Shown here one piece after another: positions 5,457-12,200 of a stretch of DNA of 41,949 nucleotides. The notes beneath the pieces were generated by a model. That model saw only the letters and a program-made list of their open reading frames with translations. It made no database searches and was not told the origin of the DNA. The position numbers and the translations under genes are program-made. How positions within the stretch are numbered: the stretch's first letter is position 1; each line of letters begins with the position of its first letter. This stretch comes from a virus, in IMG/VR virus record IMGVR_UViG_3300044675_003261, positions 1-41,949 of that record; one strand, 5' to 3'.

Positions 5457-6479
5457 ATGGCTCATATGATTGACGAAACCACCGGCCGCGCTGCTATTGC
5501 TTACGCTGGACAAACCCCCTGGCATGGTTTGGGTCAGGCCCTAACGCCTGGCGCAAGTATTGAGACATGGGCCCGCGAAGCAGGCCTTGCATATGATGTG
5601 CTTGAGAGCCCCGTTAAGTATTCCACGCCGGCCGCGACGGAGCTGCAAACCTGGCCAGCGCGTAAAGTGCTGCACCGGTCCGACACCGGCGCGCCCTTGG
5701 CGGTTGTGTCAAGTGCCTATAACGTGGTGCAGCCCGGCCAGGTAATGGACTTCTTTCGCCAGCTGGTAGACCTGGGCGGGTTTGAGCTTGAGACCGCCGG
5801 CGCCCTCAGTGACGGCCGCCGGGTTTGGGCCCTGGCCCGCGTCGGCGATGCTGCGCCTGTGGTCGACGGCGACCTGGTCAAGCCTTACTTGTTGCTGGGC
5901 ACGTCATATGATGGAACCATGGCGACCGTCGCAAAATTCACGGCAATTCGCGTGGTGTGCAATAACACCATAACGGCCGCCGTCGGCGGCTACAGTGGCG
6001 GCCGCGTGGTCCGTGGCGAGGGCGAGATAAATACCGGTTACCTAAAATCGGCCGTCCGGGTTTTGCATTCTGAACGCTTCGACGCCGACGCTGTGCGGCT
6101 GCAGCTGGGGATTGTGGCGAATGCCTTTGAGGGTTTTCTAGTGCAGTCCCGGCAGTTGGCCGGCCAGACCATGGACATGGTCCAGGCGGATGCATTCGTT
6201 GCCGAGCTGTTGCGCCCTTATCATTCCAGCGCGCGCCCGGTGACCGAGTCAAAAGCTTATGTGCGGATCATGCAATTATTTAACGGCCGGGCGATCGGCT
6301 CTGACTTGCCTGGCGTGGCCGGCACCCGCTGGGCTATGTTTAACGCGGTAACCGAGCTGGTCGACCACGAGCGTGGCCGCTCGAATAACACCAGGATCGA
6401 ATCGGCATGGTTTGGGACCGGTGCAGCACTTAAGGCCCGGGCCGCCGAGCTGCTCGCCGCCGAGCTGGTAGGGGTTTAA
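5457..6479 (+). CDS. DUF932 phage/plasmid-like protein
   Basis: A 340-residue cytoplasmic protein of the DUF932 family (TIGR03299, 'phage/plasmid-like protein'). The typical start is visible: MAHMIDETTGRAAIAYAG, then TPWHGLGQ. Also visible are the middle block (VLHRSDTGAPLAVVSSAYNV) and the core ending in VAKFTAIRVVCNNTITAA. The length matches the family. Members occur in phages, plasmids and genomic islands, often near anti-restriction genes, but their biochemical role is not established. It has its own promoter and leader and is followed, two bases after its stop, by a 69-codon gene ending at a shared terminator. It is the best-recognised gene of the cassette island. Confidence 0.85.
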   Translation: MAHMIDETTGRAAIAYAGQTPWHGLGQALTPGASIETWAREAGLAYDVLESPVKYSTPAATELQTWPARKVLHRSDTGAPLAVVSSAYNVVQPGQVMDFFRQLVDLGGFELETAGALSDGRRVWALARVGDAAPVVDGDLVKPYLLLGTSYDGTMATVAKFTAIRVVCNNTITAAVGGYSGGRVVRGEGEINTGYLKSAVRVLHSERFDADAVRLQLGIVANAFEGFLVQSRQLAGQTMDMVQADAFVAELLRPYHSSARPVTESKAYVRIMQLFNGRAIGSDLPGVAGTRWAMFNAVTELVDHERGRSNNTRIESAWFGTGAALKARAAELLAAELVGV

Positions 6480-6481
6480 TC

Positions 6482-6691
6482 ATGGTCCAAATTGAATACA
6501 CCAAAAAACCCAGCGGCCCGACGCTACGCGCCGCGATCCGCAAAGCATTGAGCGCTGGTGAAACCTGGCTGCAGCTAACATGGGGAGAAAATCAAATCAC
6601 AATCGAGCGCGGCCCTTATGGTTTTACCGGCCATGGCTGGATCGGCCGCCACGGTGGCGACGACCTGGCGAGAGAGTTCAAAATTCGATAA
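6482..6691 (+). CDS. small hypothetical protein coupled to DUF932 gene
   Basis: A 69-residue basic protein with an N-terminal strand (MVQIEYTKKPSGP), a helix (LRAAIRKALSAGETW) and a beta-rich C-terminal half (LQLTWGENQITIERGPYGFT, then GHGWIGRHGGDDLAREF). It starts two bases after the DUF932 stop, so it is probably translated by coupling; AGGGG in the end of that gene can serve as ribosome site. A strong terminator follows five bases after its stop. Not recognised. Confidence 0.62.
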   Translation: MVQIEYTKKPSGPTLRAAIRKALSAGETWLQLTWGENQITIERGPYGFTGHGWIGRHGGDDLAREFKIR

Positions 6692-6695
6692 CCCA

Positions 6696-6720
6696 AACCC
6701 GGCCAAGCGCCGGGTTTTTT
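6696..6720 (+). terminator. rho-independent terminator
   Basis: AAACCCGGC, the five-base loop CAAGC, then GCCGGG and six T. It is nearly the same sequence as the terminator at 7128-7155, differing by one loop base and by T-run length, which suggests the cassettes share an origin. Confidence 0.9.
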
Positions 6721-6725
6721 GCCTA

Positions 6726-6755
6726 TTGCGTTCAGTTGATTTTTTAGACTAAAAT
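6726..6755 (+). promoter_or_regulatory. sigma70-like promoter, cassette 5
   Basis: TTGCGT at 6726-6731, an 18-base spacer and TAAAAT at 6750-6755. It has the same TTAGACTAAAATTAAA core as the promoter at 5375 but a weaker -35 and no ACAAGT half-site. The leader TAGAAAGTGAGAA at 6787-6799 precedes the ATG at 6805. Confidence 0.72.
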
Positions 6756-6804
6756 TAAACCCCGGCCACGTTGGCCGGGAATAAACTAGAAAGTGAGAAT
6801 TTTT

Positions 6805-7104
6805 ATGTCCTGTTTTGTTGTCCCTGATTATCACGTGACCACCGGCCGCGCCCCGGTTCCACTGTTGCTGAATGCTGCCGGCCGCGTCGGTGGCCGTCTG
6901 CGCCTGGTGCAGCTGTTTCGCCTGGCCGGCGCTGGCTTGGTCCGGGTTACATGGTCCGCCACATGGTCCGAGTATCAAGTACGCGCCACCGGCCCCGGCG
7001 GCCGCCTGGTGGCCGAGTACTTCACCGACGACAGGGCCGACGCCCTAGGCACGGCCGACGCCATGCTGGCCGAGCTGGCCGCAGCTGCCGGGGTTCCGGC
7101 ATGA
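6805..7104 (+). CDS. small hypothetical protein, last cassette of the island
   Basis: A 99-residue protein with a beta-rich middle (RLRLVQLFRLAGAGLVRVTW, then EYQVRATGPGGRLVAEYF) and an alanine-rich C-terminal helix (ADALGTADAMLAELAAAAG). A GTG at 6793 would add four residues, but it lies within the conserved leader motif, so the ATG at 6805, spaced like those of the sister cassettes, is preferred. Its own promoter and terminator make it a complete single-gene transcription unit. Codons are very GC-rich with many GGCC tetramers, as in the neighbouring cassettes. No family recognised. Confidence 0.62.
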   Translation: MSCFVVPDYHVTTGRAPVPLLLNAAGRVGGRLRLVQLFRLAGAGLVRVTWSATWSEYQVRATGPGGRLVAEYFTDDRADALGTADAMLAELAAAAGVPA

Positions 7105-7127
7105 GCTGGCCGCGTTAGTTCGATTCA

Positions 7128-7155
7128 AACCCGGCCAGGCGCCGGGTTTTTTTTT
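7128..7155 (+). terminator. rho-independent terminator
   Basis: AACCCGGC, the loop CAGGC, then GCCGGG and nine T (7147-7155). It closes the cassette island and isolates it transcriptionally from the terminase and structural genes downstream. Confidence 0.9.
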
Positions 7156-7290
7156 CGCCCGGTATCGGCCTGCCGGCCTGGGAATAGCTTAAACCTATCG
7201 CAAACCCCGGGGCCATAGTCCGCGCCATGCCAGGCCGCGATCCAGGCCCGGCCAGCGCGTGATCCGTGGCGCGCGTATCGTGGCTTGGTG

Positions 7291-7490
7291 GCCGTGGCCA
7301 TGGGGGCCGCCGGCCGTGGCCATGGGGGCCGCCGGCGCTTGGTCCGGTGTTTGTGTTTGTATGTCCGCCGGCCAGGTGTTTGTATGTGCGACATACAAAC
7401 AAGGCCCGGCCAGCTGCGGCCGCCGGCCGTGGCCATGGGGGCCGCCGGCCGTGTCCATGGGGGCCGTGGCCATGGTGGCCGCCGGCCGTG
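7291..7490. repeat. degenerate 21-base GC-rich tandem repeats
   Basis: Units of the form CCGTGGCCATGGGGGCCG recur at 7293, 7314, 7428, 7449 and 7464, mostly at 21-base spacing (7293 to 7314, 7428 to 7449). The units are split into two blocks by the TGTTTGTATGT cluster. Each contains the palindrome GGCCATGG or CCATGG. Two helical turns per repeat would place bound proteins on the same DNA face. Confidence 0.7.
7354..7401. repeat. TGTTTGTATGT direct pair with inverted third copy
   Basis: TGTTTGTATGT is found at 7354-7364 and 7377-7387 (23 bases apart). Its exact reverse complement ACATACAAACA is at 7391-7401. The last two copies form an 11-base-pair perfect stem with the three-base loop GCG. 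No T-run follows, so it is not a simple terminator. It lies between the two blocks of 21-base repeats. Confidence 0.8.
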
Positions 7491-7576
7491 GTCGGCGTTC
7501 CTGGTAACTTTCGCCCCGGTGCCCGGCGCCCCGGTTCGCGGGCCCTAGCACGTAAGTGAGCACCCACCCGCCCCGG

Positions 7577-7594
7577 GGCCCGAAAAAACGGGCC
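7577..7594. other. GC hairpin with six-A loop
   Basis: GGCCCG, AAAAAA, CGGGCC: a perfect six-pair stem closing a six-adenine loop. There is no T tract after it on either strand, so a terminator role is unlikely; a structural or protein-binding role is possible. Confidence 0.55.
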
Positions 7595-7636
7595 GGGGGG
7601 GAAGCGGCGCAGGCTTTAGCCTTGTTTTACACGGTA

Positions 7637-7652
7637 AGTTTCACGTGAAACA
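7637..7652. promoter_or_regulatory. parS: parS-like ParB binding site
   Basis: AGTTTCACGTGAAACA contains the perfect 14-base palindrome GTTTCACGTGAAAC and matches the widely conserved chromosomal parS consensus TGTTTCACGTGAAACA at 15 of 16 positions. ParB-family CTPases load on this sequence and spread along DNA. No parA or parB gene is in the window, so the ParB would come from the host or another part of the phage. It sits about 90 bases before the large terminase start, in the non-coding block. Another regulator using the same palindrome cannot be excluded. Confidence 0.7.
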
Positions 7653-7684
7653 CTTTTAGACCCCCAACAATAAAAGGGCCCCCT

Positions 7685-7713
7685 TTGTGTAACAAGTCAA
7701 CCTGTGCCAAAAT
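7685..7713 (+). promoter_or_regulatory. candidate promoter for the large terminase gene
   Basis: TTGTGT at 7685-7690, a 17-base spacer and CAAAAT at 7708-7713. The spacer contains ACAAGTCAACCTGT (7692-7705), which matches the ACAAGT-N2-ACTTGT dyad of the promoter at 4593 with one change in the right arm. The match to sigma70 is modest; support comes from the shared dyad and the position 30 bases before the ATG. Confidence 0.5.
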
Positions 7714-7743
7714 TTGTGCAAATTTAAAACGAAACGGACTTTT

Positions 7744-9201
7744 ATGATCCCTGAAGAAATTGACGCCGAACGGCTAAAGCTTGAATACCGACTGGCGCAG
7801 ATTGACACGCAAGACAAGGCCAAGACCGGCTTCCTTGATTTTGCACGCTATGTCTGGCCAAGCGCGATCCTCGGTGAACATCACTCGGTTATGGGCAAGG
7901 CTTTTGACCGGATTGCTGCGGGGTCCTTGAAGCGTTTGATCATTAACATGCCGCCTCGGCACACAAAGTCTGAGTTTGCGAGCTTTCTTTTGCCGGCCTA
8001 TCTCATGGGCCGTGATCCGCGAACCAAGGCTATTGAGGCGACGCACAACAGTGAGTTGGCGGTGCGATTCGGCCGGAAAGTCCGTGATTTGATGGACACG
8101 GATGTGTATAAGGATTTGTTTCCTGATGTTAGTTTGAAGCAGGACAGCAAAGCTGCCGGCCGGTGGGACACGAGCAAGGGCGGGGAGTATTTTGCGGTTG
8201 GTGTTGGAGGTGCGATGACGGGCCGTGGTGCGGATGTTTTGATCATTGACGACCCGCATTCGGAGCAGGATGCGATGAGTGAGTTGGCTTTGGACAATGC
8301 GTGGGAGTGGTACAGCTCGGGTCCTCGTACGCGATTGCAGCCGGGCGGGGCGGTGGTGATTGTGATGACGAGGTGGGGGACAAAGGATTTGACGGCGCGG
8401 TTGCTCAAGGCGCAGAAATCACGGAACGCGGATCAGTGGGAGGTGATTGAGTTTCCTGCCATCTTGCCATCGGGTAAACCCTTGTGGCCGGAGTTTTGGA
8501 AGCTGGAGGAGTTGGAAGGCGTGAAGGCTAGTTTGTCGGTACAGAAGTGGAATGCAATGTACCAGCAGCAGCCTACGAATGACGAGGGTGCGATCTTGAA
8601 GAGGGAGTGGTGGAGGGTCTGGCCGCATGATGAGCCGCCGGTGGTGAACTACATTATTCAGTCGATGGACACGGCGTATTCCAAGAAGGAGACGGCTGAC
8701 TTTTCTGTTATCACGACGTGGGGTGTGTTTTACGAGAATGAGGATTCTGGGGCGTCGATTATTTTGTTGGATGTTAAGAGGGGGCGTTGGGATTTTCCGG
8801 AGTTAAAGCGCATTGCAAAGGAGCAGTATGACCATTGGCAGCCAGACAACGTGTTGATTGAGGCGAAGGCCACGGGCACGCCTTTGCAGCAGGAGTTGCG
8901 GCGGATGAGTATTCCTGTGACGATGTACTCGCCGGGGGGCAGGAGAACGGGCACGGACAAGGTGGCGCGGGCCAATGCGGTGGCGCCTGTGTTTGAGGCG
9001 GGGATGGTTTGGGCACCTGACACGGAGTGGGCGGAGCTGCTTGTTGAGGAGTGCGCGGCTTTCCCGCACGGGGACAACGACGACATGGTGGACAGCACGA
9101 CGATGGCAATGGACAGGTTTCGGCGGGGTAACTTTATTAGCTTGGCCACGGACGACAACGAGGAAAGGGAAACGGGAGACCTTGTGCCGGAGTACTATTG
9201 A
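7744..9201 (+). CDS. terL: terminase large subunit
   Basis: A 485-residue packaging motor and nuclease that drives DNA into the procapsid through the portal. The ATPase domain shows an adenine-motif region near MGKAFDRIAAGSLKRL, a Walker A variant MPPRHTKS (69-76), Walker B VLIIDD (165-170) and a coupling motif around VIVMTRWG. The nuclease domain carries the acidic residues D309 (QSMDTAY), E373 (LIEAKATG) and D447/D450 (HGDNDDMVD). The C-terminal half matches the TIGR01630 type (psiM2-like terminase). I start it at ATG 7744; an in-frame TTG/ATG region upstream at 7714 overlaps the putative promoter. Length is normal. It begins the late operon. Confidence 0.93.
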   Translation: MIPEEIDAERLKLEYRLAQIDTQDKAKTGFLDFARYVWPSAILGEHHSVMGKAFDRIAAGSLKRLIINMPPRHTKSEFASFLLPAYLMGRDPRTKAIEATHNSELAVRFGRKVRDLMDTDVYKDLFPDVSLKQDSKAAGRWDTSKGGEYFAVGVGGAMTGRGADVLIIDDPHSEQDAMSELALDNAWEWYSSGPRTRLQPGGAVVIVMTRWGTKDLTARLLKAQKSRNADQWEVIEFPAILPSGKPLWPEFWKLEELEGVKASLSVQKWNAMYQQQPTNDEGAILKREWWRVWPHDEPPVVNYIIQSMDTAYSKKETADFSVITTWGVFYENEDSGASIILLDVKRGRWDFPELKRIAKEQYDHWQPDNVLIEAKATGTPLQQELRRMSIPVTMYSPGGRRTGTDKVARANAVAPVFEAGMVWAPDTEWAELLVEECAAFPHGDNDDMVDSTTMAMDRFRRGNFISLATDDNEERETGDLVPEYY

Positions 9202-9240
9202 CGTTTAAAATGGGCTAACCAATACCTTGGCCAAGGCGCT

Positions 9241-12200
9241 ATGAAATACACTACTTTGTCAGATGACGACATGGACAATGTCCAAAAGTTTGCCTTTGGT
9301 GGCATTGCCAATCCTGCTCAAAGGGCGTTTCTGCGCGCATCGGATCGTGAGTATTTGGCCGAGCGCCAAGCGGAGCTGGACGCGTTTGAGGAGCAGCGCC
9401 AATCGTACAACACGGGTTTGGCCAAGTACCAAGAAGAGGTGTACAACCCTTACCAGCAGCAGTCCCAAGCGTACAACGCAGCGGCCCAGCAGTACAACAC
9501 CGATGTGTACAACCCTTACCAGCAGCAGTACGGCGCGTATGAAAAAGCTGTGGCGGATTTTAACGCGGGGGATCGCACCTCTGACTATGCGGGCCCGGCA
9601 GAGCCGACACTGGCAAGGCAGTTTGACATGCAAGCGCCCACGGCCCCGGGGTCCTTTGACATGGCAGCGCCTGTCCTGCCGTTCAAGGAAGAGGAGATTG
9701 TGGCCCGTCAGCAGCAAGCCGCAGAAACAGCGCGCAGGGATGCGGGCAACCGCGCCACTGCCCTTAACGTGGTCAGCAACCCGGATCAGTTTAACTTTGG
9801 ATCAATGTCCATTGCCAATCGGTTTATGGCCGAAGGGGGCGAAGTGAAAAGAAAATCAGCCAAGGAAATGCTGATGGAGATGGCCGAGGGCGGGGAGGTT
9901 GGCATTGACAAGAACGAGCAAGCAAGGCGCGAGCAAACAGCGCGCGAGCAGGCAAGGTTTTTGGAGAGCGGACTATCCGCTGAGAAGTACGCCAAGCAAG
10001 AGGAGGAGCGGGAGGAGAGCGTAAGGCTTGGCATTGCCGCGCGCGAGCAGGCAGCGGCTTGGGCGAGCGGAAAATCAGCCAAGGAAATGTTGGCCCAGCT
10101 GCGAGAGGCCCAGCTTGCCAGTTTTCTTTCGCGAACAAAAGGAGGTGTAACAGTCCCTCTAAGCGAAAGCGAAGCGCACAAGGACAGTGCAAAGCGGGCT
10201 CAGTACGGCAGACAGGCCCGAAAGGAAGAGCTGGCAAGGCGCGAGCAAGGAAAAACAAATCCTGTAGCCCCGCCGGTAGCTCCACCGCCGGTAGCTCCAC
10301 CGCCGGTAGCTCCACCGCCCGTAGCTCCGCCTGTAGCTCCACCGCTCGTAGCTCCGCCGGTAGCTCCACCGCCGGTAGCTCCACCGCCCGTAGCTCCGCC
10401 CGTAGCCCCGCCGGTAGCTCCACCGCCGGTAGCTCCGCCTCCTGAGGCCCCGATCTTTGCGCAGCCCGGCATCAGCCCTGGAACCACGGCCATCGGATCA
10501 CCTGACATGCCGCTTGCCGGCGCGTTGAATACTTTGAACGCAATTGGCGCCAACCCTAACTTGTCGCCTACTATGCTGGGTGGTCAGCAAAACGCGGGGG
10601 TAATGACAGACCGTTTGGGCAACCTTATTTATTCTCCCGGAGCACCCCAAGCGGTACCGGCGGCATCGCCTATGCCCGACCCAATCTTTGCACGGCCCGT
10701 AATTAGCGCTCCCGGTGTAATAGGCTCTCAAGCGGAAATGTTGCCCGTGTCTGGCGGCACCGCTTCTGAAGACTTTTCCCAGTTAAATGCGGTACCGGCG
10801 GCATCGCCTATGCCAGTGCTAAACCTAGCCAGCAACGTTAGCTCTCCTATTGCAGGGGCTCCCACTCCCTTGGGCAGCGCCCCAAGCACCGCGCCTCGTG
10901 AACAAGGGGGCATGGCCAACGGCCCTGCGGCCCTTGGCATTAATGCCCAAGGCCCGGTTATTAATACCCAAGGCTTGGCCATGCCGATGTTTAACAACTC
11001 GGGCTTGGGCGGTGCAGCGACAAATCCTCAGAGCTACTTTTCAATGTTCAACCCCGGCCCGCCCGGCATTAGCTTGGGAGCCACGGCCATTGGATCGCCT
11101 GACATGCCTATGTACGGCGCGATGAACACGATGAACGCAATGGGCTCTAGCCCCAACTTGTCGCCCACTATGCTGGGCGGCCAGCAAAACGCGGGCTTTA
11201 TGACCGACCGTTTGGGCAACCGCATTTACTCTCCCGGTGCGCCTCTTTTGTACGGCTTTGCCAAGGGCGGCCTTGCTGACGCCACGGCCACGGCCAACGC
11301 CTACACCATGGAAGACGAGGAAGACGTGCCGGTTGACACAGACCCCGTAGGTTCGGCCAAAAAGATGCTGGCTGCAATAAAACCTTCAAAAAAGTCTGCT
11401 CCCTCGCCCATTGCCAAGAGCATTAAGAAGTCGGGCGGCGCAAGTGCCAGCAAGGAAATGGACATGGCCTACCAGCCCTTGTCCTCGGCCAAAGAACAAG
11501 TGCCCGAGCTTAGGGACTCGCGCTCTGCTAGGGCGCAGATGGAAGCCATGGCCGAGGCCTACAAGCTGCGTGCCCAAGCGGCGACGCAGCAGTCTAAGGG
11601 GTTTATACGCGACACGATGAACGCGCCTACTTTGGACAGACCCAACTTGGGCAAAAACACTTTGACAGCCAAGCGGTTTAACGAAGGGGGTGAAGTGGAG
11701 CTGACGCAAGAAGAGATTGACGCGGCGAGCAAGCCTGCGTTTGTGACGCCGAAGTCTGGCATAGGCCGCAAGGAAGGCCCGATCAGCCAAGCGTTGAAGT
11801 CGGGCGAGGCGTATGTGAACGTGGCCAAGGGCTTGACGGAAATGCCGTACAACTTGGCAGGCGCGCCTATGGATTTGGCGATGTTGGCAAGGCAGGGCTT
11901 AACGGGCCAGGCCCCGGCCGGCCAAGTAGGCACCAGCGACTACATCAAAAACAAGATGACTGAACTTGGCATTCGCCAAGCGCCACCTACCGATCCGACG
12001 GCCAAGGGCTTTTACACTGCCGGCGATCTGTTGTCTAACTTGGTCAACCCCGCATCTGTGCCGCGCAAGGTGGGCCCGGCAATTGAAAAGGGTGTCAAGG
12101 CTGGCGCCACTGAGGTGGGCCGTCAGTTAGACCGTGCCATTATGGACAGCGCCGGTCCGTTGGCCGGTGTAGTGCCCGACGCCGCGCGCCCCATGTACGC

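Larger units (their letters stand above)
7156..7743. other. non-coding block between cassette island and large terminase
   Basis: Nearly 590 bases without a credible gene. Several overlapping frames are open here on both strands, but they only reflect extreme GC-rich repetition (GGCC, GCCGCC) and have no ribosome sites. In order it holds 21-base GC-rich repeats (7291-7490), a TGTTTGTATGT repeat cluster (7354-7401), a strong A-loop hairpin (7577-7594), a parS-like palindrome (7637-7652) and a promoter (7685-7713). It lies directly upstream of the large terminase gene, a common position for packaging or control sequences. Confidence 0.6.

Noticed and set aside
7115-7567. Several open frames on both strands in the GC-rich block
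   Set aside because: Open only because the DNA is GC-rich and made of 21-base repeats; products are low-complexity (GPP, RPPWPRP), have no ribosome site and overlap each other in all frames.
9225-9236. Palindrome CCTTGGCCAAGG before the 1496-codon gene
   Set aside because: TTGGCCAA is very frequent in this genome through common codon pairs, and the AAGG serves as ribosome site; no evidence for an operator.
10059-10553. Frames on both strands across the proline tract
   Set aside because: They read the PVAPP repeat in other frames (GSSTA, GGATG); the 1496-codon frame continues without a break.
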